Below are positions 1-9,287 of a stretch of DNA of 64,000 nt, piece after piece (within the stretch, counting starts at the first letter, position 1; each line of letters opens with the position of its first letter). Position numbers and translations under genes: made by a program. This DNA comes from Maniola hyperantus (Eukaryota; Arthropoda; Insecta; Lepidoptera; Nymphalidae): the NCBI RefSeq assembly GCF_902806685.2, contig NC_048538.1, positions 3,534,001-3,598,000 on the forward strand. The letters are read 5' to 3'. The notes beneath the pieces were generated by a model. The model did no database searches. It was not told where the DNA came from and was given only the letters and a program-made list of their open reading frames with translations.

Positions 1-310
1 TTTATAAAATGAAATGTTTACGAAAAAAATTACGACTGGTATGAAGTGGATTACTCAACGCCACATTATCAAGTAGGGTAGATTATGCCCCATCCTTCAT
101 GGAATAGAATTTTATAACAAGCAATATCAGTCATCGGTGAAAACATTCCGTATTCCCAGTCTATGAAAACGATAACTTTTAACATCTTATCGCATGACAG
201 TTTAAACTTAGGTCTTGCAAATTGAATAAGGTAACTCAGAATTTGCAGAATCGGATCTGTTCCGGGGACTACCTTCTACCTTTAAACTCAAAAACTTTAC
301 CTCTTTATAA

Positions 311-360
311 TATAAGTATAGTACGGATGGAAGCATATAAGTATAGTACGGATGGAAGCA
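311..360. repeat. 25-bp exact tandem duplication
   Basis: Two back-to-back identical 25-bp copies (311-335 and 336-360), each containing AGTATAGTACGGATGG. The following bases (GCAGACGTTACTTTGCG) resemble one end of the small element at 2168-2358, so the duplication may lie at an old element edge. Confidence 0.8.
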
Positions 361-447
361 GACGTTACTTTGCGAAAGAGCCAAGGAACAGTAAACTTAT
401 TTTGCAATAAACCGCACGGGACTTCTTTAGGTATAAGGTTTTTGGAT

Positions 448-640
448 TTCACGAAGACGAGTGGCTCATGCTCGTGTTTAAGTCGTGTCGGTATAAGTAA
501 GATACATAAATGTGTGCGTTTGCGAGCGCTTGCTCGCGAGTGATTGGTCCGACATCCACGCACACTTACGTAATGCCCATAAAAACGACGCAACCACAAG
601 TAAAGTTCACTCGTCTTCGTGAATTGCAAGAACTGTAGAA
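448..640. mobile_element. MITE-like element with 16-bp inverted repeat
   Basis: TTCACGAAGACGAGTG at 448-463 is exactly inverted at 608-623. The direct repeat TTTTTGGAT occurs just outside at 439-447 and again at 641-649, a plausible 9-bp target duplication. The interior holds a GC-rich palindrome around GCGAGCGCTTGCTCGC. Reading frames here on both strands look like chance frames. Confidence 0.5.
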
Positions 641-688
641 TTTTTGGATCTAGGTCAAAATTTTTGGAGGAAGATTGATGATTCCATA

Positions 689-1064
689 AAAACCGGCCAA
701 GTGCGAGTCAGACTTGCACACCGAGTCCGAGGGTTCCGTACTCGGGTATTTTTTTCAACATTTTGCACGATAAATCGAAAACTATTATGCATAAAAATAA
801 ATCAAAATCTGTTTTAGAGTGTACAGGTAAAGCCCTTTCATAAGATACCTATCCCACTTGGTATAGTTATTTTACTTTGAAAATTGAAAATACTAATTAT
901 TTGTTCATGAACACATTTTTTTAATGTAACCACATATTCACGGTTTTCGGATTTTTTCCTTTAAAAATCCTAAAATTTCAGCATTCTAGGTCAACGGGAA
1001 GTACCTTTTAAGTTTTCTTGATAGACCCGACAGAAGGACAGTTTTGAGATACGGAACCCTAAAA
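689..1064 (+). repeat. Family A repeat (GGCCAAGTGCGAGTC type)
   Basis: Starts AACCGGCCAAGTGCGAGTCA and ends TACGGAACCCTAAAA, with the conserved interior GTTTTAGAGTGTACAGGT and GGTCAACGGGAAGTACC. The same backbone recurs at 5606-6059, 10107-10480 and 54799-55230. In this copy the GTCT tetranucleotide run is reduced to a degenerate GACAGAAGGACAG. Non-coding; class uncertain (MITE- or Helitron-like). Confidence 0.75.
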
Positions 1065-2068
1065 GCTGTTATACCTAGGTTTAACTGTCGAATTCTGCAT
1101 TTACGAACACAATCTTTATTCTTTCATAACAATCGCATTTTTTAACCGACTTAAAAAAAAGGAGGTGGTTCTCAATTCGGGCCGTTTTTTTTCGACTTTT
1201 TTTTCTCTTAACGTAACCCAGCGTAACATTATAGTATCACGTTATATAAAATGTCGACGGTAAAATATCAAATCGAGACCGGTTTGACTAATTTGCCTGT
1301 TGATCCAAATACATAAAAAGATACGGACAAGTCATTAAACTGACTAATTTATTATTTGACTATGTACATAGTTATGAATTAATTTAAATTGTAAGTAAGT
1401 ACTTACTCACTAGTTCATTTTAAGAAAATGTTAAATACGTACGGGGAAAGTATTTATGTTTTTTTTTAAATATAACTAAATACAAATAGCGAGCAAAGGA
1501 GCAGGCGGGTCACCTGATGTTAAGTGATGTCATACAAGGCGTTTCTGCATGGGAATGTATTTTGTAAAAAAACCTATTGAAAACTAGGTATAACGCGTAA
1601 AATTTAACTCCTCACGTGCCATTTAAACTTTTTTGTCATGTCAAATTTCAAAAATTTCATGTCTGTCACTGGCAGGCGTGAAATGTACATTTAAAGCAAG
1701 TAACTCTATTTTTCTTTGATTTTACGTCACCATAGCCTAATATTTGACATATCGTCGATTCAGGATCAAACCGAGAGTTCCCTCACTCTAATTCACTCTA
1801 CCACAGCGCATAGAAGATCAAAATGAGGTCAAAAATAATCCTAGTAGGAGTTGACAGTGCATCCGTAGCGGCGTACCCTACACCTTAAACCGAAATGTCG
1901 TTGCCACTTAGTTTATTTCCTTTGTTTCGAAACAGATCCATGAATCATCTGCATCACGTAATAGTAGCTATAATGTAACAATACCTATAAAATGATTTCT
2001 AACGTTAGATAAGATCGTTATCTTTCAAATAAGTGATGGAAATTTAAACGTGTTATTAAAATGATCTA
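1065..2068. other. No gene seen; short shared motif at 1143-1187
   Basis: AT-rich sequence without a supported gene. The only recognisable piece is TTAACCGACTT followed by AAGGAGG and GTTCTCAATTCG (about 1143-1187), which reappears in reverse complement at 58316-58366. It is probably one edge of a dispersed repeat. Confidence 0.5.
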
Positions 2069-2474
2069 TCACTACCCATGTTACAAATGCGAAAGTGTGC
2101 TTGTTTGTTGGTTTGTCTTCTATTACGATCGATGTGATTTTTGGCAAAGGTTAAAGACCTGGATAGTTGTATAGAAGCAGGCGTTACTTTGCGGAAGTCC
2201 ATGATATACAATGAACCAAAAGCTTAATTTGCTATAATCCGCTGAAACAGGCCTAATCTGTATGTTGCAGCATGTAACATGTCGCATGCTGCATGTTGCA
2301 CCACACAGATTCGACCTGTTTCAGCGGATTATAGCAAATTAAGCTTTTGGTTCATTGCAGACCTGGATAGTGACATAGGCTAATTTTTATCCCGCAAAAT
2401 GAAACAGTTCCCACGGGATTTTTTAAAACCTAGATCCATCCATCCACACGGACCAAGTCGCGGACATAAGCTAG
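2069..2474 (+). mobile_element. Helitron-like element, subfamily B, interrupted
   Basis: Reads 5' TC at 2069 (after host A) to 3' CTAG at 2471-2474 (before host T), with AAATGCGAAAGTGTG near the 5' end and CCCACGGGATTTT then AAGTCGCGGACATAAGCTAG at the 3' end. The TC start, CTRR end and A/T flanks match the Helitron rule. A 191-bp element is inserted at 2168-2358. No coding capacity. Confidence 0.8.
2168..2358. mobile_element. MITE-like insertion with 13-bp target duplication
   Basis: AGACCTGGATAGT occurs at 2155-2167 and again at 2359-2371, bounding a 191-bp insertion inside a Helitron-like element. The insert contains inverted arms (CAATGAACCAAAAGCTTAAT at 2209 onward, mirrored up to 2357) plus a unique left segment TATAGAAGCAGGCGTTACTT. 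A relative lies at 7013-7259, and the left segment alone recurs in reverse at about 57305-57335. Confidence 0.75.
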
Positions 2475-2643
2475 TCTTCGATACTTACATATAAAAGGAG
2501 AATTTCACTGACCGGACTGACATTATAAACAGCTCGAACCACCTGCATTTAGAAACTTGAGGTTTTACATAGAGATTTTCTATAGAGAAACGTCTCTAGT
2601 ATGATCCCCACTCACGAAAGTATTTTGAGCGACGGGATAGATC

Positions 2644-2930
2644 AAACCGGTCAAGTGCGAGTTGGACTCGCACACGAAGGGTTCTGCATCGCCGTGCAAG
2701 AAATAACACTTTTCATTTTTTTTGCTTATGTAACCACAAATTCACGGTTTTCAGATTTTTCCCTTTGCTTGTGCTGTGCTAGTGCTACCTGCCGAAGATT
2801 CTAGGTTAACAGGAATTACTTTATAGGGTTTGATTCCCTTGACGGTTCTCAACAGATACGACAGACAGACAGACAACGAATTGATCCTATAAGGGTTCCT
2901 TTATCTTTTGAGGTACGGAATCTTCAAAAT
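2644..2930 (+). repeat. Family A repeat, rearranged copy
   Basis: Begins CCGGTCAAGTGCGAGTTGG, continues through TTCACGGTTTTCAG and a GACAGACAGACAG run, and ends TTTTGAGGTACGGAAT. It is shorter than the copies at 5606-6059 and 54799-55230 and mixes features of subfamilies A and A'. Confidence 0.7.
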
Positions 2931-3503
2931 GGCATTTTTTCACAATATTTACTTGTCTGTGGGTTGAAATGTTTTCCAGATAACACGTCCAATTAGGAGT
3001 TCAAGAAACCATTATTAGGGCTCAATTATCGACTCCCTAACAACAGATTCTGTATTTTGCAACATTGCTCCTATTTCATAGTAACTATTATGACATTGGT
3101 TTGCTATTAACCCTTTGATTTCGCAACCTGTGTGCATTAATGATAAATTAGTACAGTGATATACAATGAACTTGTGATACTGATAACTGATGTTAATTTG
3201 TGGAACGCGTTCAAGACGATTTTACTTGGTGAAACTCATTACTGCAATGAGTTTGCTATAACGGTTTAGTTTAGCCGGATATATTTTTGTTGTTGCCCTA
3301 GTAATTTTCCGTACTACCCGAAGGATGCCAGCAAAAAATAGCTTTGCTGACTGATTATCAAATAGTCATATTTGCCAACATCAAACCTGTTACCTCCTTG
3401 ACATATATTATTTTTTACTTAATTAACAAAGTCATCAATAAGTCCTTTTGGCTGAATTAATTTAGTAGAGTCTCGTGGAAGGCATATTATCATTCCATAT
3501 TTA

Positions 3504-3666
3504 GAGCCTCAATAGCTCAACCGGTAAAGGAGTGAACTGAAAACCGAAAGGTCGACGGTTCAAACCCCGCCCGCTGCACTATTGTCGTACCTATTCCTAG
3601 CACAAGCCTGACGCTTATTTGGAGAGGAAAGGGGAACATTAGTCATTTAACATGGCAAAAAAAAAA
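3504..3666 (+). mobile_element. SINE-3, tRNA-derived
   Basis: The head reads GCCTCAATAGCTCAACCGGT (A-box-like), then GACGGTTCAAACCCCGC (B-box-like). A short body follows (TTGTCGTACCTATTCCTAGC, then GGAGAGGAAAGGGGAA) and it ends in an A run at about 3657-3666. Other copies: 25737-25908 (minus) and 30583-30722. The RNA polymerase III boxes and A tail mark it as a SINE rather than a working tRNA gene. Confidence 0.75.
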
Positions 3667-4561
3667 TTGTGTATGATTCACAAGGGATCTTACGCGAGTA
3701 CAAGTAAATATCTTATCAATAAACCACAATACACCTGTTAGCATAGCAGTATTTGCTCGATTGTTTGCCGAACAAGAAAGCGTCTCAATTTCTGATAAGG
3801 GACCTGTTTTAGCCGACTGGTTTTTATCAGTTGCTCGCCTTGCCAATAAAGGCTTTGTCTGTAATCGTTCACCGTATCCTTCTTTAATGAGTACACCGAC
3901 TTAATTCGCTGCTATGTTTACCTATTCTATAGCCATTCAGTTTTTAGTGACTGTAGTTATACTACGGCAAAGCCAAAAGCGGGTTATGATTTTTTTTAAA
4001 CCCGTAATTAAGTATTTTCTTTTTCTTATGTCGGTCTCACTTTGAGGGTAGTTTCTTCGAGATATCAATTGGTGTTTCGCCAGATCTCCCTATTGGAGGC
4101 CGAGTAAATATTAGGTATTGCAAATAGGTTGACTGCTTCTTTTATCTGGTGACTGATCTGATCAACATTTCAGGCTACGTGCGCTGGGTATTCCCTCCGA
4201 AACAGAAACACATTTCAAGGAAATAAAAAACCAAAAATAGCAAGCCGAAAGTTCTCTCACTCTAGTTCACTTTGACTGTTTTCAGACTTCAGAGACAATG
4301 CAGCAACTGAGATCTCTTCGTCTTCGAATGTAAATTTAATTTAGTGTTTGTAATTTGTATATCTAACGGTGCCTTTATATTTGCGTACTATTCGTTTGCA
4401 TTGTCGTGTGAAAATTCGTAGCGTTTGATACGGAACAAGAGCGTTACTCCTTAGGGTTGCCAGTTATGGTTTTTAAAATAAATTAGATATAGAAAATTGT
4501 AGGTGTCAGTTTTTTGCTAAAGACGCAGTTTGTCGACTGCGAAAAAGTTGTATCAATCACT
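3667..4561. other. No gene or clear repeat seen
   Basis: AT-rich sequence, presumably part of the upstream intron of the G-alpha gene. I see no reading frame or repeat I can name. Confidence 0.4.
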
Positions 4562-4939
4562 GCTACAGTCTGAATTAGTTGTGATTGGCTGAATTTATGG
4601 TATTTTTTCAACAACAATGTGTTTCAGCCAATAGTGAGAAAGTATCAGCCAATTAGAGGTAATTACTCAAATGTGTGTTACTCAAGGAAAAAGCTCGAAT
4701 ATCTGTGTCATGTAATGCGCAACCTAAAATACGACCTATTGCAGCTTATAAAACAGGGCAAGATAAAAAGCAGACGTGGCCGTAGACGAACATCCTGCCT
4801 TAAGAACCTTCGCCAGTGGTTTAATATGAGTACAAGGTCACTGTTTAGGGCAGCGGTGAACAAGATCCAGCCAGCCAACCTCCGGTAGGAGATAGCACTA
4901 GAAGAAGAAGAGGTAGTTGCGATTGTTACATTGTAACCG
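4562..4939. mobile_element. MITE family F, split by an RTE insertion
   Basis: The left part (TGATTGGCTGAATTTATGG, then CAGCCAATAGTGAG) and right part (TGCGATTGTTACATTGTAAC) together match the uninterrupted copy at 46721-46850. Copy 2 shows the same CCAATAGTGAG core and GATTGCGATTGTGACATTG end. The insertion occupies 4665-4908. Confidence 0.6.
4665..4908 (+). pseudogene. RTE-type retrotransposon 3' end, 5'-truncated
   Basis: Encodes the last ~70 residues of an RTE-clade endonuclease/reverse transcriptase. Visible pieces are KLEYLCHVMRN, LLQLIKQGKI, RRGRRRTSCLKNLRQWFN and the terminal NLR with TAG at 4886-4888. After the stop there is only GAGATAGCACTA and a GAA run, the usual RTE short-repeat tail. 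AGAGGTAATT (4655-4664) and AGAGGTAGTT (4909-4918) flank it as a 9/10 target duplication. The open frame extends left to 4619, but those residues come from MITE F sequence. No catalytic domain remains. Confidence 0.8.
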
Positions 4940-5325
4940 TGAAATTACGCCTAGGGTGCTAGGCCCTCAGGAGTTTTTGGCAGCCCTAAACGACGCACCG
5001 GAGCAGTGACTTGGCGCGTCACTTTTCATTGTGTACGCTCGATTTTAACACGGATTGTAGGTGTGACCTCATCAACTTGACATCCTTTATTGCCTCCAAT
5101 GTGCATACTTATTGCACTTAAGTCTTGTAGCGATTTAAATTTTTGTATCCTACGGAATTGTGATAAATTCATACAATGACAAGAGAATACGAGTACCTAC
5201 CAGCGATTTTATATTTCTTTGTGTTTTAAGGGGTGTGACTGGGTGTTAGGGTGCTATGATTTTTGGAATACCAAATTGAGCTTTGGTTCGCTAATGCTTT
5301 GAAGCGTTTTGAAGTGTTCAAAAGA

Positions 5326-5580
5326 TTGGTCAAGTGCGAGTCGGACTTGCATACAAAAGGTACCATCGTACAAGTAATAACATTTTTTTAAATTTTCATA
5401 GCGGCCATTTAGAAATTTGTATTATTTGGTGTTATACCGGTAGTAGACACACATTATGTCAACTCTCTTACCTATTTACCGTTCACGAGATACATCCCGC
5501 TGACAGACAGTTGAACGGACGGACAGCGAAGGCTTAGTAATAAGGTCCCGTTGGCACCCTTCGGGTACGGAGGCCCTTTA
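5326..5580 (+). repeat. Family A' repeat
   Basis: Starts GGTCAAGTGCGAGTCGGACT, contains ACCATCGTACAAG and a GACAGACAG/GGACGGACAG run, and ends GGCTTAGTAATAAGGTCCCG then TTCGGGTACGGAGGCCC. This 3' half (GCTTAGTAATA-GGTCC) separates A' from A. Related copies are at 27513-27780, 52117-52312 and 62723-62996. Confidence 0.75.
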
Positions 5581-5605
5581 TTGGTTTGTTGGTTTGTGAC
5601 GTGAT

Positions 5606-5659
5606 TTTAAGGGTTCCGTACCTCAAAAGGAAAAACGGAACCCTTATAGGATCACTTTG

Positions 5660-5696
<37 letters not shown>

Positions 5697-6059
5697 CGTC
5701 TGTCAAGAAACCTACAGGGTACTTCCCGTTGATCTAGAATCATGAAATTTGGCAGGTAGGTAGATCTTATAGCTGACATTTGGGAAAAAATCTGAAAACC
5801 GTGAATTTAGGCTTACATCACACAAAAAAATTAAATTGTGGTCATGAACTAACAATTAGTATTTTCAATTTTCTAAGTAAGATAACTACATCAAGTGCGG
5901 AATCCTATGAAAGGTCTTCACTTGTGCATTCTAAAACAGATTTTTATTTATTTTTATGTATCATAGTTTTTGAATTATCCTGCAAAATGTCGAAAAAATA
6001 CGACTGTAGTACGGAACCCTCATTGCGCGAGCCTGACTCGCACTTGGCCGTTTTTTTTT
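5606..6059 (-). repeat. Family A repeat, near full length, with GTCT microsatellite
   Basis: Read on the minus strand it runs from CGGCCAAGTGCGAGTCAGGC (6052 leftward) to TACGGAACCCTTAAA (5606). It includes a pure GTCT/GACA run at about 5660-5690. Its right-hand end meets a Helitron-like fragment at 6060. Reading frames on both strands across it are chance frames over a non-coding repeat. Confidence 0.8.
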
Positions 6060-6177
6060 GCATGGGTATAGTTAAAGATCTGGAGAGTGATAAAGGCTAC
6101 TTTTTGTCCCGGAAAATCAAAGAGTTCCTACGGGATTTTTAAAAACCTACATCCGCGCGAACAAAGTCGCAGGTAGT
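6060..6177 (+). mobile_element. Helitron-like subfamily B, 3' fragment
   Basis: Keeps GGTATAGTTAAAGATCTGGA, TTTTGTCCCGGAAAATCAAA, CTACGGGATTTTTAAAAACC and a decayed CGCGCGAACAAAGTCGCAGG end. The 5' half is missing and the CTAG end is degraded to GTAG. Confidence 0.65.
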
Positions 6178-6451
6178 TCTAATATAAACCGTACGTACCG
6201 AGAGTGTACCATGCGTGGTTACCGAATAAGGTATCAGTGTGGCCAGTCGAGTTAACAAAGAAGCATTAGATAAATAGGTATGGCGTCAATACGGAGATCA
6301 GATGAATGAATTGAAGGCTGAATAAGATGGAATTGAATGAAATGCCTTGTTAGGTTCAATGGTTTTGAGTTCATCCAATTTATTTTTGCTCATTTAGGCT
6401 AATAGTCTTGCACTGGAATTTTAACCGTAAGCTATTTACAGTGATGTACAT

Positions 6452-6640
6452 CTTCTATAATATAAAAATGAATCACTAAATGTGTTGCTCATCGCAAATC
6501 TCGAGAACAGCTGAACCGATTTCGCTAATTCTTTTTTTATAATATTCCTTGAAGTACGAGGATGGTTCTTACGGAGAGAAAAATTTAAAAATTTGAATCG
6601 ACTGTTAGGCGGAACGAAGTTCGCCAGGGCAGCTTGTACC
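6452..6640. repeat. Dispersed repeat, possible other Helitron-like family
   Basis: Contains ATAAAAATGAATCACTAAAT, CTCGAGAACAGCTGAACCGA and GCGGAACGAAGTTCGCCAGG with a small hairpin near the right end. I recognise this as a common insect interspersed motif, but there is no second copy in this window to define the ends. Confidence 0.45.
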
Positions 6641-6726
6641 TACTTACTAATATGTAAGATTTAATAATGAAGAAAAAATTCGATGCTAAAATTTTGAGAA
6701 ACCAAAAACCTGTTACGTTTTGTATG

Positions 6727-6913
6727 GTAGGAGGCTTCGGCCGTGGCTAGTCAACCTACCGGCAAAACCGTGCCGCCAAGCGATTTAGCGTTCCGGTACG
6801 ATGCCGCGTGGAAACCAAAGGGGTGCGGGTTTAATAAAAACTTCCATACCCCTTTCAGGTTAGCCCGCTTCCAAAGCAGTCAAGGGCTAACTTGTATCTG
6901 AATTTAAAAAAAA
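6727..6913 (+). mobile_element. SINE-2 body, 5'-truncated
   Basis: Begins GGTAGGAGGCTTCGGCCGTG and continues CCGTGCCGCCAAGCGATTTA, TTCCGGTACGATGCCGCG, GGTTAGCCCGCTTCC, CAGTCAAGGGCTAACTTGTA, then an A run. It matches the body of the full copy at 26883-27218 without the tRNA-like head. Confidence 0.75.
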
Positions 6914-7012
6914 AACGTTCGGAAAACGCACCTAGATCTCGCGCACGCACTGTGTCGAACCCTAGACACCCTGAATAGACTGAAGTCTTAATCACTATGC
7001 TATTAAGAAAAT

Positions 7013-7259
7013 AGCTTAATTTGCTATAATCCTCTGAAACCGATCAAATCTGTATGGATTGTATGTATCTGTATCCCACAGCTAAACATGCAGGAAAAAC
7101 CAGCCACCAAGCAAGCAATACGCATCACACACGCAGCACCACACAAATCCCAGAACACACTCGACGCACGTTTCGCCCGCCCTCCCACTACTGCATGTTG
7201 CACCATACATATTTGATCGATTTCAGCGGATCATAGCAAATTAAGCTTTTGGTTCATTG
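7013..7259. mobile_element. MITE-like relative of the 2168-2358 element
   Basis: Left arm AGCTTAATTTGCTATAATCC and right arm GATCATAGCAAATTAAGCTT are inverted copies, with GGTTCATTG at the right end as in the 2209-2357 arms. The 160-bp interior, rich in CACAC and CAGC, differs from the other copy. Confidence 0.6.
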
Positions 7260-7660
7260 TAAACTACGTTTGTATGGCAAGCCCTGGGGAGCTCGCTAGG
7301 GTTACTTTTCTTAAGTTTAAGGCTAATGGAATTTTGCAATTTATTAAATGTCACACGAAATGACCCTTGAATCTCGTTTACCTGCATCCTACAATATAAT
7401 AATATATTAATGTACAATCTTATAACCGAATGTTTTATTTTGCCATGCCATGTGTTGCTACAAAGAAATCTGCATCCGGAAGTCAAGAATGACTTATTGC
7501 TTAGTGGATTGAGAAGCTAATTTTAATCCTACAGCTAAGTAAAGTCTTTGGTAAGATTTTAATCCCAGTTAAATAATATAAGTAACAAAAATTTGAATAT
7601 CATTCTTCTTCAATAGGTATAAAGCTGTATATGATTACAAAAACCCCATAAATACCTGGT

Positions 7661-7960
7661 CATCATCATCACCTTTACTGAGCACGGTTCTCATCTCAAA
7701 ATGAGAAGGGTTTGGACTATGGCCTAACTCACCATGCTGGCCAAGTGCGGATTGCCAGTAAATATCACTTGCTTTAACGGTGAAGTAAAACATCGTGAGG
7801 AAACCTGCATGCCTGAGAGTTCTCCATTATGTTCTCAAACGTATGTAAAGTCTACCAATCCGCACATGGCCAGCGTGGTAGACTATGGCTAAACATTTCA
7901 TACTCTGAGAGGAGACCCGTGTTCTGCAGTAAGCCGGCGATGGGTTGAGGATGATGATGA
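7661..7960. mobile_element. Two SINE-M fragments in opposite orientation
   Basis: 7661-7757 is the minus-strand tail half of SINE-M (CATCATCATC, then CACCATGCTGGCCAAGTGCG). 7758-7960 is a plus-strand body (CTTTAACGGTGAAGTAAAAC, CCTGCATGCCTGAGAGTTCT, ending GCCGGCGATGGGTTGAGGAT plus GATGATGA). Neither keeps the tRNA-like head. The block ends 43 bp before the internal exon of the G-alpha gene. Confidence 0.7.
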
Positions 7961-8002
7961 ACTTTTAGACTGGTCTTTGACTTTTGCATTTCTGTTTTCC
8001 AG

Positions 8003-8271
8003 AGCGACTCAGTAAGCTACTTCTTCGGCGAGCTGGAGCGCATAGCGCGGCCGGACTACGTGCCTTCACACCAAGATATCCTCCACTGCCGGAAAGCCAC
8101 GAAAGGCATCACGGAGTGTACGATCAACATCAACAATGTGCCATTCGTCTTTGTCGATGTCGGCGGACAACGGACGCAGAGGCAGAAATGGACACAGTGC
8201 TTCGATTCCGTCACGTCGATATTGTTCCTAGTCTCGTCTTCGGAGTTCGACCAGGTGTTATCGGAAGACAG
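8003..8271 (+). CDS. cta: Concertina-like G-protein alpha (G12/13 class), internal exon
   Basis: Encodes 89 residues plus two bases of the next codon. It starts [14 protein letters not shown] and ends VLSED, with the Arg codon split as AG|G. Exon residue R30 and T33 in [12 protein letters not shown] are the switch I arginine and Mg-binding threonine. [12 protein letters not shown] (52-63) is the G3/switch II motif with catalytic Gln. [14 protein letters not shown] is the following beta-4/alpha-3 segment. These match the G-alpha-12/13 class, and the text is closest to insect concertina, which signals to RhoGEF/Rho for apical constriction. Acceptor TCTGTTTTCCAG ends at 8002; donor AG|GTGACT is at 8272. 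The base composition is more GC-rich than the flanks. The P-loop and helical domain must lie in exons to the left, which I could not find in this window. Confidence 0.93.
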
Positions 8272-8291
8272 GTGACTACTTTTATTATTTA

Positions 8292-8511
8292 CTAGCTGAT
8301 GCCCACGGCTTCGCCCGCGTGGATTTAGGTTTTTAAAAATCCCGTGGGAACTCTTTGATGTTCCGGGATAAAAAGTAGTCTATGTCACTCATATACCCAT
8401 GCAAAAAATCACGTCAATCCGATGCTCCGTTTCGACGTGATTGAAGGTTAAACCAACAAACCAATAAACCAACAAACAAACACACTGTCGCATATATAAT
8501 AAGGGTACTGA
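8292..8511 (-). mobile_element. Helitron-like subfamily B, complete copy
   Basis: On the minus strand it runs from TCAGTACCCTTATTATATAT (8511 leftward) to the 3' end CGTGGGCATCAGCTAG at 8292, followed by host T. It contains the conserved GACGTGATT box and a short AAACCAACAAACC-type repeat tract. It begins 20 bp after the splice donor and abuts the next copy exactly. Confidence 0.85.
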
Positions 8512-8690
8512 CTAGCTGATGCCCGCGACTTCGTACGCGTGGATTTAAGTTTTTAAAAGTCCCGTGGGAACTCTTTGATTGTCCGGGATAAAAAGTAGCC
8601 TATGTCACTCTCCAGGTCTTTAACTATACCCGTGTAAAAAATCACGTCAATCTATTGCTCCGTTGGACAAACCAATAAACCAACAAACCG
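8512..8690 (-). mobile_element. Helitron-like subfamily B, second tandem copy, truncated
   Basis: Its CTAG end at 8512 directly follows the TC start of the neighbouring copy, with no host base between them. It keeps TACGCGTGGATTTAAGTTTT, GGAACTCTTTGATTGTCCGG and ACCAATAAACCAACAAACC. The TC terminus is lost where RTE sequence begins at 8691. Confidence 0.8.
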
Positions 8691-8878
8691 ATAGGCGTTG
8701 GGATCCCAATGTGCTAGAGCTGCGAACTCGCCTCGTTAGAAGACCCCCCACTATGTGGAAAGACGACATCAAGCGTGTCGCAAGGAGCCGCTGGATTCAG
8801 GCGGCGCAAGAGCTAGCCGTGTGGATATACCTACAAGAGACCCAGCAGTGGACGTCTATCAGTTGACGATGATGATGA
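8691..8878 (+). pseudogene. RTE-type retrotransposon C-terminal fragment
   Basis: A translated fragment matches the end of the lepidopteran RTE protein: RRWDPNVLEL, RRPPTMWKDDIKRVARSRW, QAAQELAVW, and a final QWTSIS then TGA. It is followed by a GATGATGATGAT tail. The match to 62079-62453 is clear, but catalytic parts are absent. Frame remnants only. Confidence 0.75.
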
Positions 8879-9287
8879 TATTCTATCACATAAAACTACC
8901 TACACGAAAACATACTACCACCAATGATACCTAGTCATTAAAGAAGCAAACTGTCAACCTTAGTGACGTCAAAATGTGGATATGACGCAAATTATGACCA
9001 TGGCGAGGCAACGTCATAATTTTTGGTGTTTTGCTATAATTATAGATCCTTGACAGCATAAATAATGGTACATATTATGAAAGATTACTTGACCACAATG
9101 GAACTTCTTGGAAAGTGACGAATTTTACCTACCTTATGTACTAATTTATTATTCATATTGACAATGGAATATTAGTCACCTAAAAGCATCGTTAATATTT
9201 TATTAATACAAAACTAACTGGTACAAAACACGTAGAGGTAGGTAACAGTATAACTTGCCACAAGAGTGGGCCACCCTTAAGTATTTA

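Noticed and set aside
297..629. 110-residue open frame on the minus strand
   Set aside because: It lies across a foldback element with a mirrored frame on the other strand; no domain or exon signals.
4066..4075. ATCAATTG|GTG as a possible donor of a preceding concertina exon ending in YQL
   Set aside because: The frame upstream hits a stop within ten codons and shows no G-alpha residues.
5780..6142. 120-residue plus-strand frame, with a similar 118-residue minus-strand frame at 54720-55076
   Set aside because: The similarity is real, but it comes from both frames lying in family A copies in opposite orientation. Other copies have stops and shifts, so it is repeat sequence and not a gene family.
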